A stretch of DNA of 64,000 nucleotides from Leucocoprinus leucothites. Taxonomy: Eukaryota; Basidiomycota; Agaricomycetes; Agaricales; Agaricaceae. The translations under genes were made by a program, and so were the position numbers. The first letter of the stretch is position 1; every line of letters starts with the position of its first letter. The notes beneath the pieces are model-generated. The model ran no database searches. It saw nothing but the letters and a program-made list of their open reading frames with translations, and had not been told where the DNA came from. Shown piece after piece: positions 19,538 to 31,918 of the stretch. The DNA lies in NCBI GenBank assembly GCA_013368445.1, contig JAACJO010000020.1, positions 1-64,000 of the forward strand. The letters run 5' to 3'.

Positions 19538-21824
19538 ATGTCCCTTCTTGTCCTCTTACCACCACCATCTCTTGAGTTGGTGTCTTAGTTTGAGTCCAAT
19601 ACCACATTGTCTACACTAGTGAAACATGGGTAGGCAAAAGTCTAAAGCTATTAGTTGCAAGATCACGAACATGGACCTCAACTCTGACATCATGTCCGGT
19701 GATGACAAGCTGGATATGACTGAAGAGGCCCCCATGCCCTCCTCCTCCACCCAGCCAACCTGCACGATGGCGGATTTCAAGGCTCTGGCTGCTTCCATGA
19801 GGGCTGATGTTCAGTCGCCCTCACCCCTCCCCTTGGTGCCCACTGATGTTCCATCGCTGGCGCCTACTACTCAGCCTCCAGTGACCTTTGGTCCCAAGGC
19901 CCCTCTTGTTGCTGGTGGTACTACATACTACCCAGTCCCCACTCCTCCCCTGATTGTGCCATCTACCCCGTTGTCCTCCACTGGGACCATGCCTGGAGAT
20001 GATGCTGTGGCCAAGCAGGCTTTCAACAGCCTCAAGAAGTTCTCCCACTTCATGCAAGAGCTTCCTGACGATTCCCTCCTTGATGAGGACTATGCCAAGG
20101 TGTATGCTAGCTATCTTGCCAGTGCCATCTATGAATTTGAGATGAGCGGGCACAGGAGTGCACACATTTCCATGGGTGAACAGTGGGCCAGCCGTGGCTG
20201 GACCACCTTTTGCTCCTTCATGCAGGGCTTCACCCAGTTCAATGAGCTGGAAGCCTCCCCTAAAGACACACATGTTGTCCATGAGGTGACCCATGGATCC
20301 ACTGACAAAGCGGAACCATGTGACATCAACATGGGCTCCCCCAAGGCGCCCAAACAAATGCCCAAGGCACTGCAGCCTGCCCCGGCCCATCCCTCTGTAC
20401 TGCCCAAGCAAGCACCTCATAAGGCACATGCTAGTGGCCCCCCTCAAGCACCCACAAAGATGCCCATCCCCACTTCTGCTCCAGTGCCTGATCAGCACTC
20501 ATTTGCAGAAGCCACTTGTTCCGGTGCTTCAGCACTGCCTGTGTCGCTTATCAAGCTGGCTCAGGCAAACCCCTCCCTTGACCCTGATTGTGTCACTGCA
20601 ATGCATCAGGCTGCCACTGCCACTGCCGGCTCTGCCAAGAAGCCGTGCATGACCACTGCTGGGCCTACCCACTGCCAACTGTTCCTTGATTTCACTGGGG
20701 ATGCCAGTGAGATCACCTATCTCCACCACAAGGCCATGCACCTTCTCAACAATGCCCTCTCGTGTGCCAAGTCTTCCTTGTGCATTGAGAATATCACCAA
20801 GGTGTACAGCACTATTGCACTGTACACCTCCGCTGTACCCTCAGACACCGACATCGCTGTCATTGAGTCTGCCATCCCCTCCGTCTTCACCGCCCCATTC
20901 GAGCTGAAGATGCGCCACCCCAGGTCGAGGTCTTATCTCAAGATCCTCAATGTCCCCTTCCATGTGAACGGCATCCATATTATGCCAGTTCAGATCACTG
21001 ATCGCATGTGATTGTCTCCATTCAAGGACACTTTCGCCAACATTTCATCTGTGTGCATTATGTGTAACTCCCCCAAGGCCGACACCGCAACCATCTGGTT
21101 TGACCTATGGGACTCTCAGTCAGGAGCTAGTGCCAAGAAGCTCCTCAACAAGTACCTTGACTTCAACAGTATGTAGGCTGTTATCAAACCCGCCTGTGCC
21201 CATCCCAGTGTCCCTCAGTGCCAGCATCGCTGGCGCTTTGGTCACTCTACTCCCACCTGCTGCAATTGTGCACTCAGGTATTCCCAGTGTGGTGGTCCTT
21301 ACCATAGTGAGAACCATCGCTCCACATCATCATGCTCTAAGGGGAGTCTGAAGGCAAACCCCCCTATCTTGCCCACACCCACTGGGGAGCCCTGTGGCAC
21401 ATCTCATGTATCAACTGCAAGGGCAACTATGCAGCTGATAATCGAAAGTGCCTGTTCTGGCGCCACTGGTTTGACCATGATTGGCTTGGCCATCACAAGG
21501 AGGACAATAGGAGGCCCCGGTAGTAGGTCATGCACCTGCTTCAATGCATCTTCCAACCCTGTCAGTACGTCGCTAGGGCCACACATGCATATAAGCTTAC
21601 TGTTAGAGGTCTGTGAGTTGGACTTTAGTTTCATTTCTTTGTTACTATGCCACATCTCTTTGCCATTGAGTAGTGTACTATATTTGGACAGGACTTTATC
21701 TATTCTCATCTCTGTAGTATTTGGTTTAGGTAGCAGTACTTAGGCCCTGTATTATGTTGGTGAGTGCAGACTGTGACCGGGCACGGTGTAATAAATTATT
21801 GATTTAAAAAAAAAAAGAAAAAAA
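19538..21824 (+). mobile_element. Half-LINE family B copy B-1, full length
   Basis: 2.29 kb. It starts with the family 5' motif (TCCTCTTACCACCACCATC), has an 88-nt 5' UTR, one gag-like ORF, a 3' UTR of about 280 nt (21524-21806) and an A-rich tail. The terminal 3' block (GTGCAGACTGTGACCGGGCAC ... TAAATTATTGATTT) resembles that of LINE-A. There is no endonuclease or polymerase sequence. Its 5' end abuts the 5' end of A-1 head to head at 19537/19538. No TSD is visible because both flanks are themselves element ends. Confidence 0.85.
19626..21523 (+). pseudogene. Family B gag-like ORF1 (B-1), broken
   Basis: About 630 codons. It begins MGRQKSKAISC, matching the MGxxxS N-myristoylation pattern. 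A Pro-rich linker is followed by a helical block (FNSLKKFSHFMQELPDDSLLDEDYAKVYASYLASAIYEFEM). The conserved core comes next: MHQAATATA, GPTHCQLFLDFTGDASEITYLHHKAMHLLNNAL, RSRSYLKILNVPFHVNGI, LWDSQSGASAKKLLNKYLDF. Degraded zinc knuckles follow (CQHRWRFGHSTPTC: the second Cys of the first knuckle is now Arg). In-frame TGA at 21009-21011 and TAG near 21174, plus a frameshift near 21391, break it. Residues 1-461 are clean. Confidence 0.85.
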
Positions 21825-23110
21825 GGATAGACCTCCGCTGTCTCCTCCGGGTCAACTGAGGAGTCTGTTGAGACCTGGGCTCTTGCTGGGCTCCATTTCT
21901 TTTCCCAGTACATTGGGAGTGTTCCCCAAGACCCTCTTCCAGAGGCCACCACTACCATGATTGTCCTGACCCTTATCACATTTGTTGTGGAGATCTTCAA
22001 CCGAGGCCAGGGTGACATGGCCCTCATCAGCAAGCGAATGCAAGCCCATGGATGGGCCACATTCGCAGATTTCATCTGGGATTTTATTTTATTTTATTTT
22101 ATTTTATTTTATTTTATTTTAAATCAGTGGACCCTGAAGGGAATTTCATCTGGGATTGTCCCTCCAGAGTTGAGGAGGCCCACCCTAAACATACACATGT
22201 CACCCATGAGGTGATCCATGGATCTGCTAACAAAGCAGAACCACGTGACATCAACATGGGCTCCCCTAAGGTGCCCAAACAAATGCCCAAGGCACCATGG
22301 CCTGCCCTGGCCTGTCCCCCTGTACCACCCAAGCAAGCGCCTCCTAAGGTGTGCGCTAGTGGCCCCCCCATTTGAGCGCCCATGAAGGTGCCAATCCCTA
22401 CCTCTGTTCTGGCACCATGCCAGCACTCGTTTGCAGAGGCTGCTCATTTAGGCACTTCAGTGTCTCCTGTGTCACTCATCAAGCTGGCACAGGAAAACCC
22501 CTCCCTCGAGCCTGAGTGCATTGCTGCTATGCACCAGGCTGCCACTGCTACTGCCAGCACTGCCAAGAAGCCACATATGACTAATGCTGGCCCTACACAC
22601 CACCGGCTTTTCCTTGATTTCATCGGTGATGCTGGTGAAATCTCTTACCTCCACCACAAGGCCATGTGCCTTATCAACAACTCACTCTCATGTGCCAAGT
22701 CTGGCTTGCACATTGAGAACATCTCAAAGGCATACGACACCATTGCATTGTACACCTCTGCCATCCCCTCTGACTCTGACATCACCATCATTGAGTCAGC
22801 CATTCCCTCAGCCTTCAGCACTCACTTTGAGCTGAAGACCCACCACCCCAGGTCCAGGTCTTACCTCAAGATCCTGGACATCCCCTTCCACATGAATGGT
22901 GTGTGCATCATGCCGACTCTCATCACTGATTGCATGTGTCTGTCTCCCTTCAAGGAGACATTCGCCCACCTATCCTCCATGCGCATCATGTGCAACTCCC
23001 CCAAGGCCAACACCACTACCGTCTGGTTCAACTTATGGGATTCTCAATCAGGAGCCAATGCTAAGAAGCTCCTCAACAAGTACCTCCACTTCAACGGAGT
23101 CCAGGCTGTG
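21825..23110 (+). mobile_element. Half-LINE family E fragment E-1
   Basis: Plus-strand internal part of family E, truncated at both ends: upstream by the tail of B-1, downstream by the start of D-1. The only content is gag-like ORF1 sequence. It carries the 60-bp micro-insertion at 22083-22142. Family E is recognised by comparing this piece with E-2 (45414-46487, minus). Confidence 0.78.
21825..23110 (+). pseudogene. Family E gag-like ORF1 fragment (E-1)
   Basis: It starts in the Pro/Ser region, then a helical block (ITFVVEIFNRGQGDMALISKRMQAHGWATFADF). After the micro-insertion come ...ADKAEPRDINMGSPKVPKQMP, a 253-codon clean piece from 22382 (MHQAATATASTAKKPHMTNAGPTHHRLFLDF, RSRSYLKILDIPFHMNGV, FNLWDSQSGANAKKLLNKYLHF) and an abrupt end before the zinc knuckles. 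TGA at 22375-22377 is in frame with the preceding piece. Confidence 0.8.
22083..22142 (-). mobile_element. 60-bp micro-insertion: LINE 3' end plus TTTTA tail
   Basis: About eight TTTTA units followed by AAATCAGTGGACCCTGAAGGG, which matches the last 21 nt of family C 3' ends (compare 5720-5740). It is bracketed by the exact 14-bp repeat ATTTCATCTGGGAT at 22069-22082 and 22143-22156, which occurs once at this place in the family E sequence. So this is a genuine, extremely truncated retrotransposition event, not a simple microsatellite. Confidence 0.9.
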
Positions 23111-24129
23111 CATTCCTCCTTGACCTCTTACCACTACCATTGAAAGTTGGTGTTTGATTAGATGTCTAGTTACACATCATATCCTACCTATTCTACATGG
23201 GTAAATGAAAGTCCAAAGCTAAACAGGCTGTACGCCAAACAACCAAGTCCACCAACGCTTCCGATGATGAACTCAACATTGCCGAGATGTCCGAGGACAA
23301 ACATCTCAACCCATACAATGACCCATGTAATGTCTGCGGCTTCTCTGGACCTTGGTCCTCCATCCCTCCTGAGGCTGACCTTGAGTCACCTCCTCGCCCA
23401 GTGTCTGGTGACACTTTGTCCCTCGCACCTACTACTCAACCTCTGGTAGCTTTGAGCCCTGTAGGTCCCTCCACCACTGCCCCCAGCAGCCTTATCGCAC
23501 CTCTGGCTGGTCCCTCTACTCCCTCTTCTGTCGGATTGAACTTGGAGGAGGAGGTAGTGATCGCCTATGAAGGTCTCTGACAATTCAGCTGTTGGATGGC
23601 CCATCTTGATCCCACTGCCATCATAACTGATATGGCCAAACACTCATTCGCTCTCTACCTCATTCAGAAAGAGAGGCTGGGACGATACCCAACTCTCCTC
23701 GGTTCTACAGAAGCAGGGGTGGCCTATGGTCGACTCCTTCCTTCGCTCTGGGGGCTTTTCAACTGGCCCTAATCAACCACACGGTGACCACGAGTCATCC
23801 TGTGGATCTGCTGACAAAGTGGGTCCATGTGACATCAGCATGGGTGACCCCGAAGTGCCCAAACAACTGCTCCTGGATCATTAGCCTGCCCTGGCCTGTC
23901 CCACTCTACCACCCAAGCAAGTGCCTTCCAAAGCACGTGCTAGTGGCCCTCCCCAAGCTAGGGTTAGGTCTGATGGCCAAGCCTAGTGAGCGCCCACCAA
24001 AGTGCCCCCTCCTCCCATCTCAGTCAAGAAGTCCTTCACCAAGGCAGCCCACCCTGCCAGGGTTGTGTCACTGATCAAGCTGGTGCAATCCCACCCTGAT
24101 CTCGACCCTGATCGCATCACTGCCATGCA

Positions 24130-24163
<34 letters not shown>

Positions 24164-24626
24164 ATGAATTTATATAGCAGTACTCGATCGCAGTCCACAT
24201 TCAACTAAATATTACAAACAGATGGTATGCTACAGCAAGCTGGGGTATATAAAGCAGTCAAAGACCACTTAAGACAAAGACTATACATGATTAGTCCAGT
24301 AAAATAGAAGAGACTCGAGAGAGACTATAGAATGGGGTGTTATATACAGAGATCGGACTCAAATGAAAAGAGAAAAGAGGAAATGAAAGAATAAAGTTCA
24401 CCTTCATTTGGTTTGGTGGGCACAGGAGCTTGAAGCAGCGGTGGACGCATGTCATGATTGGTGAAGGCAAAAGCAGCTGGGAAATTTTTCAAGAACTCAA
24501 CAAGGAATTCGTACGGAGGGAATGCACATTGCACCCATTGAGTGCAGATGGGGGGGGGTCAAAAAATTCCTTTCCCTCTAACCACCATCATTGATTTCTT
24601 TGAAGGTGTCTACATACACATTGACT

Positions 24627-27400
24627 ATGAATACTACTGTAATGACTATGCCATTGCACTGGGTGGACCTTAAGGGTTCTCCACTGCCATCTTCAGACCC
24701 TATGAACCTTGCCAACACTGAAACACATGTCTCAATCAACAAGCGTGACTGCTCAAATTCTCCTGCACTATCCATCAAATCAACCAGGCATTCTGTTCAA
24801 GACGATGCCAAGTCTGCTGCCCCATCAAGGGCTGGCTCTGATCAAGAAGAGGAGAACAGTGAGAGCGATTCTGACTTGTCGGTTTCAACTTCCCCCCCTT
24901 CTTCACCCTCTACTGCCTGAGCTACATTATCACATGTAGCATCACACTCATCCTTCAGAACTCCCCCTCCTCCCTCTTCACGTGCCAAGCGATCTCATGC
25001 TTATGATTCTCGTAGAGGACTGGACACTACCCCCAAAGCCATCTCAAGAACTGTGTCGTTGAGTGTGTATGATGGCTTCAAATCACCTATCCCTTTCCAC
25101 CCATTTGGAGAGGGATTTATAGGTGAGTTTCAACCTCCTGACCCTTTGAATCTAAGCTCTCATGGGGACACGTGGGGTGACATAGAGGATGGGGTATTCA
25201 AAAATGGGGAGCCAGTCAATAGACAATTTGGACCCCTACCCACCTTAAGGCTGCCTCACGCGATCCATGGATCTGCTGAGTCAGCAAATGCTGTGCCAAC
25301 TGGCACTCTGGCCACCTTCCTTGCTAGATCTTCTAACACTAATGACGTCACACCTGATGTCACATATGATATCACTGGTGACATCACTGCACAGCCGCAG
25401 GAGCCTAGGCCTGCACAGCCACATCTTCTGGATCTCAAGGATCCATCAAACACTGCCACCGAAGAAATTGTTATTGTTGGTGAAACTGCCTATAAAGTGC
25501 TTGAGGCGCTTAAATATAATATGAATTTCTTTAAACATCATGCTGCACTGGGCTTACGGCCTGGCATGAAAGATCCAATGGTTCCCCAAATGGGGGAACC
25601 GATTTATTGCTTACTTATTACTATATTTGAGATAGGCTGGGACCACTTACCCATCAATGGTGAAAACGGACTCATGATCATTGAAGCATTGAGGCACTAT
25701 TATGGCCCTCCTTCCAATATCCCTATGACGGACTCTTCCCCCCCTCCTAAGGGTAAAGGGAAGGGAAAAAAGGTGCATAAACCTTCTCCGTCTTTCATCC
25801 CTACCCCCCTATTTCCACCTGGCATTGTTGTCGGGCAAACTAAACCCACAGCTCGTATCAATGACAACCAAATGAACATCGACCAAGCCCCTCCTGCCGA
25901 GGGCATCCTCCCTCCCCCCCAGAATGACATCTTGTCTTCTAGTAAGGCACGTGACATTTTGTCCATGTCAGGCTCCCGGAAGGCAAAGAATGACATTGCA
26001 TCTTCTAAGCCTGTTTGTCCTATTCGCATCTCCTGGGCCCCTCCTCCACCTTCCAATCACATGACTCCAAGGAACAGGAATGGAAATTTCAAGTGCTCAG
26101 TTGGGTGCCCTTCTTCTGATGGCCAGGCTCAGCCATCAAAACCTAACCCTAAGGGCACCTCTGATATGCCACCCCCCATTCCCCCTCCTGACCATAAGGC
26201 ATCCACCAAACCCCTTACGGAACACTTTAACAAGAAGAATGTGTTGTTCGCAGATACTGCCCAACAGGGTGCCCAGCCAGCGGCTTCCTCTTCCAACTCT
26301 CCCAATATTGACAGGGTCAAGATGCGAGAAATGATACTCACCTTCCCTGAGCTACCATATGACAAAGTCCTTGCGATGTACAAGGCAGGCTTCAGTAACA
26401 CCCAATCTCAGGTGTCTGAGTCTTCACCCACAAGCACTCAATACGCTAAACCCAAGATGACAACACACAGACCTACACGCTGTCAAGTCCTTATCCCGTT
26501 TGAGGGAAACATTATTGCAGATTGCATTAAAGATTTCAACAAAGCAACTGAATTTTGCAACCATGGTCTAACTGCCACCCAGTCCAAACTCTGTGTCAAA
26601 TCCATCCACAAATATATAATGGCATTTCCATTGCCACCTTAGGCATTGCCACCCCCACCGATCTTGACACCATTAAGTCCTGGCTAAAGAAAGCCTGGCA
26701 ATTAGGAGATGCCATCCCTATTGAGCCCTGTCTCCCACAATCAAAATCCTTCTTAAAAATTGTTGGCATTCCTTATTGGGTAGCCAATTCATCAAACCCC
26801 CTTTTCCCCACTTTTGTCAAGCAGGCCCTTGGTCAATCATTGCTCTTCAAAAATGTTATCCTTGCTGCTCATCCTCATGTCATGAAAGCTTCCCCTAAGT
26901 CAGACATGGCTGTTGTGTAGTTCGATATCTGGGATTCCCAAAATGGTACTAAGGCCAAGACATTGGTCAACTGAACTATTAACTTTGGTCGTCATATCGG
27001 CACTATCTGCATGACCAGTATGCACCTGGGTGTAGCTCAGTGTAGGAACTGTTGGCGCTGGGGTCACCCCACTCATGCATGTCGTGCCCTTGGTGCACGC
27101 TGTCAAATCTGTGGTGGCCCTCATCATGTTGAGAACCATTGATCCATGGCCTGGTGCTGCAAGGCCAATCCCAGATCAAACCCCCCTCGTGATGCCACTC
27201 CTGATGGCATCCCATGTCCTCACCTCGAGAACTTCAAATGCCTCAATTGTAGAGGCAATTATCATGCTAACGACAATAAATGTCCTTTCTGGAGAAATAG
27301 GTTTGACTGAACCTGGCATTCTAACAAAGCTGCCAAATCATGTACTGCACGTGCTGTCCACACTAATTCCAATTGCTCCGGTGGCAGAGTTGCAGTTTAA
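24627..27400 (+). pseudogene. LINE-A A-4 ORF1 (gag-like), broken
   Basis: About 925 codons from ATG 24627. N-terminal Ser/Asp-rich region (SESDLSVSTSPPSSP), VYDGFKSPIPFHPFGEGFIG, a helical block (EEIVIVGETAYKVLEALKY...MGEPIYCLL), a Pro-rich linker with KGKGKGKK, then FADTAQQGAQPAASSSNSP, FLKIVGIPYWVANSS, DIWDSQNGTKAKTLV and three knuckles (CRNCWRWGHPTHAC, CQICGGPHHVENH, CLNCRGNHHANDNKC). Stops at 24918-24920, 26640-26642 and 26918-26920, among others. The 529-codon frame 25053-26642 is the longest clean ORF1 piece of family A. Stop TAA at 27398-27400. Confidence 0.87.
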
Positions 27401-27405
27401 ATATG
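27398..27405 (+). promoter_or_regulatory. ORF1-ORF2 junction TAAATATG (A-4)
   Basis: The ORF1 stop TAA is followed by AT and the ORF2 start ATG. The same arrangement is kept at 8381-8374 and 58504-58497 in two other copies. Stop and start two bases apart suggest ORF2 is made by termination and reinitiation, as proposed for several LINEs. Confidence 0.65.
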
Positions 27406-30400
27406 TCTGGTAAGAACAATCCTATTTCTTCTGTTCATATCTATTCGCAAAACATGGGATGATCTTATGCCCTGGTTGACACCATTCTTGAGTCCAAGAA
27501 GCTGGACTTCGACATCTTTTTTCTACAGGAACCTCCATGGAATCACATCCGAAAAGCACCCTCTATGACTAGCCCTGAAGGGGATGATGTCATAGGTGCT
27601 CCTATTTACCCTGAGTGGCTGTGTATGGTCTGCCCTACTAAGCCTAATGACCCTCGACCTCATACTCTGACTTACATTCATAGACGACTACTTCACATGA
27701 GACCCATCCTTCGACAGGAGTGGGTTAACCATCGGGACATACAAATCTTGGGATTATTCAACCAGGGTAATTATATCAATTTGCTTAACATATATTCTGA
27801 CTTGTCATCATTGGCAATTAACTTTCTTTCGATGAACTTCATCAACATCCCTAGTATTGTATATATGGGAGGCGACTTTAACTGTCACTCTCCAGAGTGG
27901 GACCCCTCAGTCTCCCATACCCCTCATTCCACCATAACTCTAATGGAGCTAGTGGACTGCTTCAATCTTACAAGGTCGACACCGACCAACTTCTCTCCAA
28001 CCCATTTTTCTCCCATAAGAGATCATGACAACTTGGTTATCGACCTAATATTCTGTGCCAATAACTCTACTCCCCATATCATTGACGCTAATTCAAGACT
28101 ACCTTTGGATCATGCACCCTTGATTATCAACCTTCCAATTCATCTGGATTATATTAATTATAAAAAGCATGTATTGCCAAAAGATAGTGATGAAGAGACT
28201 GCTTTCATTTCCCAGGTCTCAGAGCATCTAGCAGCTCTTGATTGTTCGAACATCCATGCTACTGCTTGTCTGAACACTATCTCTGACTCCATTTCTCGAA
28301 TCTTCTCTGAATCATGGAATACGAACTCTAAAACTGTATGGATTACTAACAGGTCAAAGGAATGGTGGTCCCCCCACTGTTCTGAGACTCTTCTTACTTA
28401 CAGAAGAACAAAGGATTGAAAAGACTGGCAGGCATTCAGAGCAGCTACTTGAGCCGCCAAATGCTCTTTCTTTGATGAACGCATTCATGAGATTGTGTCA
28501 ACCAACAAATGACCCTGGGATCTCATGGAATGGGTTAAACAATGCAAACTCCCTGCCATCGAGGGTATTTGTTATCAAGGGCGACCCTGTAATGATCTCC
28601 CAGACTTATGGAATACACTCCATTCATCATATAATTCAGCATCCGGTCGACCGGTAAGCCCTAGCATTCTAAATGAAATGAAATCCCTCCCTCCCCACTC
28701 TTGGGCGAACTTCTCCACCCTTGAACTCACTGAATCTCTCTCTTCATGTACTAACTTTTCAGCACCTGGACCCAATCACATCTCCTGGAAACATCTGAAA
28801 TCTATCGTTGCCCACAACAATTGCCTCAAGAATATATTACTCATTGCTAACGCATGCGTACATCTCTCTCACTGGCCGAGTCACTTCAAAGACTTGGTCT
28901 CTATCATCATTCCCAAGCCGAATAAACCGGCCTATGATACCCCAAAAGCATTTCATCCTATTGTTCTACTAAACACTCTAGGAAAGCTAATCGAGAAGAT
29001 GATCATGTGACGCACGCAGTATGAGGCAGTATCTCTAGAAGTCCTTCACCCCAACCAAATGGGTGGAGTGATCCAATGTTCTACTGAGGATGCAGGAGTA
29101 TTCCTTACCCACATTATTCGGGCCAGATGGGCCAAAGGTATGATCACTAGTGTCTGCGCCTTTGACATTGCCCAATTCTTCCCCTCCCTGAACCACAAAA
29201 TTCTCACTAACATAATACAATGCCAGGGGTTTGCCCCAGAAATCATAAATTTCTTCTCACACTACCTCATAGGTTGTTCCACACAGTTCATGTGGAACAC
29301 TTTCTTGTCTGATGCCCATGATGCAGATGTTGGCATAGGGCAAGGTTCGGCTTTATCTCCTATCTTATCTGCGCTCTACTTGGTGCCCCTCATGTTCATG
29401 TTCGATCAACACACTTGCTTACAATCTATTCCCTCTTCCCTTCTATCTTTTGTCGATGATGGGCTTTGTATATCTCAGACAAAGAGTTACACTGACAATA
29501 TTTCTTCCCTCAAAGCAGCCTACTCCATCATTAACTCCATCTGCACTGATCTCGGACTTGTTGTCGAACATGACAAATCTGAGGTTTTCCACTTCTCCTG
29601 ATGACATAACAATTCTAATCCCCCTCTCAACCTCTCTGACATCGGCGGCCCCCTCCTTCACCCAAAATGCTTTTGGCGATATCTCAGCTTCTTGTTAAGC
29701 ACGCAAACACTATGGGTAAGAAGCCGACATCTGGGACCGGATGGACAGAGATGGTACAGAGGTAAGGCAGGAGCCGGTCTTCAGACGCAGGAGCAGGCCG
29801 TGGCCTCAACTTATGTGTTGTGCCAACTACTGACGCTTGACCCAAATTTCAGACTAGATAAGAGAGCAGAGGACGAACAGAGAGCAGAGGAAAGTAGCAT
29901 ATCACTAAGTTGATTATCAGACTGCCCCATCCAAGTACAAAGTTGTGCTACTTATATACGATGCGGAATATAGGATCAGATAAGGAAAACAAGCAAAGTA
30001 GTAAACGGAGAAATAATCAAAGTGGAGTCTGCAAATTTTACAAGGCTAGAAGATATAAAATTTACTATTAAACAGTTGTCAGAAAAATTTGACAAGGCAG
30101 TATGAATTAATAAAATGGAAGGTGTCAGAATAAGTCCGAAGGTGAAAGACCAATAAAAACCGAAGTAACCGATATGCAAGAATGGATAGGATTTCATGAA
30201 AATATTACCAAGTTCAAACCGTCAGCCATTCTTGAGGCCCGGCTCGTGACACTTCTACTTTGATTGTCGACTCTCTTTCCAAGAGCATATCCGATACTAC
30301 TCCACCAAAGCATTATCCACTGTGAAAGCCATGGGTATGCTAGGCAATTCCACCCGAGGCCTCCTCCCTCTCCAGAAATGACTTCTCTATAGGTCATGCA

Positions 30401-31918
30401 TCGTCCCAGTGGCCACGTATGGATTCTGACTATGGTACTTTGAAGGCACTCATAACAAGGCACTTCTCAAGTCCTTATCATCTATGCAGAGATGTGCAGC
30501 TCTTTGGATTACAGGCACTTTTCATACTTCTCCTTCTGGTGGTGCCAAAAGTATTGCTGGACTTATTCCAATTCACCTCCATCTTCATAAATTAGCTATT
30601 CATTCTTCATATCGAGTCTCTACTTTACCCTCTAATCATGTGTTATGTTTCCTTTTATCTGATCGTTTCTCTCTTAATTCCTCCCCTCATCCCCAATTGC
30701 TTCATCTTCTCACTCTGGCCAAAAAAGCTAAAATCAAAGGCCCCCTTATTGATGTAGATAGTTCTCTCTCTCATCTTTCCGATTCCTTCTCCCCTTTCGC
30801 TCTCGAATCTAAGCCTGGATTCCATCTCATGGACATCTTTTCTGATTCCATTCACTTTCATCCTTGTAATCACTCAGACAAACATGAGATGTATAAACAT
30901 GTATCATCTCTCGATTCTGTTTTCTCCTCTTCCTCTTCAGATCATAATTGTATTTCAGTTGTTACTGATGCCTCTGTTCCACTTGTAGGTTCCCTTCAGG
31001 CAGTTTCAGCGGCACATCTATATTGCAGTGGATGACAAGTGTCCCATGCAAAACAGGCAAGCGGCCAGGCATCTTCTACAGATGCTGAACTTTACTCCAT
31101 CCACATTGGTATTGCTAAAGCCATCTCCCTCCAATGCAACCATATCATTCTTATCACCGACTGTCTCCCAGCAGCCAAGCTGGCAGTCAACCCCTCTATC
31201 CACTTGAGCCAGTCACACTCCATCCAAGTATGCCGACTTCTATCCGACTGGCTTGTGGCCAAACCATCTCGCTCTATCAACTTCTGGGACATCTCTTCCA
31301 AGTGGCACTGGAAGCCCCATCTCAAAGTTCACAATGACGTCACTACCATGTGCATACATGCCCCTCCTCATACAGGTGCCACTCTCAACTTCTTGCAATG
31401 CAAAGCCACCAACAACTGCCAGAAGTCCTGGGAATCCACATTCTGGAAGAAGAAGTACCACAGCAATGGTTTCCTTCTTTCTAAAAAGAATTGCAAATTC
31501 CTCATACCCACTTACATCAGGGGGGGCACCTGGCTTCCACTAGCCAACAAGTCACCATCATTATGCACTCACATGACTCGTGCTATTCTCAATCATGCTC
31601 CTATTAGAGCATATCATGAAAGGTTTTTCCCCCTCGAGCCCAAATCCTGTCATTGTGGACATCACTTGGAAACATGACATCACATATTGTGCTATTGCCC
31701 ACTTTACCCCATCTGCACTCAATGGGTGCAATGCGCCTTCCCTCAGTATGTTCCTTGTCGAGTTCTTGAAAAAGAACCTGGCTGCTTTTGCCTTTACCAA
31801 TCAAGACATGTGTCCACTGCTGCTTCAAACTCCTGTGCCCACCAAACCAAATGAAGGTGAACTAGATCCTTTCATTTCCCCTTTTTTCTTTTTGTTTGAG
31901 TCTGATCTCTGTGTATAA
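27403..31918 (+). pseudogene. LINE-A A-4 ORF2: APE, RT, RNase H (broken)
   Basis: ATG at 27403-27405, stop TAA 31916-31918; about 1310 codons once the solo LTR is removed. Endonuclease about 27430-28160 (LQEPPWNHI, YMGGDFNCHSPEWDPS, LDHAPLIINLP). Reverse transcriptase about 28520-29690 and 30260-30540 (SAPGPNHISWKHLK, FDIAQFFPSLNH, FVDDGLCIS near 29445). RNase H about 30950-31250 (VVTDASVPL, DAELYSIHIGIAKAI, ITDCLPAAKL). Finger CHCGHHLET near 31650. Lesions include TGA at 27460-27462 (a GGA-TGA where other copies read Gly-Tyr), TGA 28417-28419, and the LTR insertion in the RT/thumb region. Confidence 0.88.
29693..30251 (-). repeat. Solo LTR G-1 of a second gypsy subfamily
   Basis: 559 bp, TGTTAAGC...CGTGACA, with 5-bp TSD CTTCT (29688-29692, 30252-30256), inserted in ORF2 of A-4. 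It shares blocks with the intact element's LTRs (GGCCTCAACTTATGTGTTGTG, GATTATCAGACT, CTACTTATATACGA) but is clearly diverged. The self-priming 11-mer is kept at 29913-29923. The internal part was lost, presumably by LTR-LTR recombination. No gene inside. Confidence 0.92.

Noticed and set aside
19626..21523. The zinc-knuckle ORFs as host RNA-binding genes
   Set aside because: The same ORF recurs many times, in both strands, with TSDs, tails and shared element ends, and each copy has stops. They are element proteins.
24131..24160. Poly-T tract as a terminator or sequencing artefact
   Set aside because: It is followed by LINE-A 3' UTR and flanked by a TSD, so it is the tail of A-3. The same holds for 36333, 47579 and 60304.
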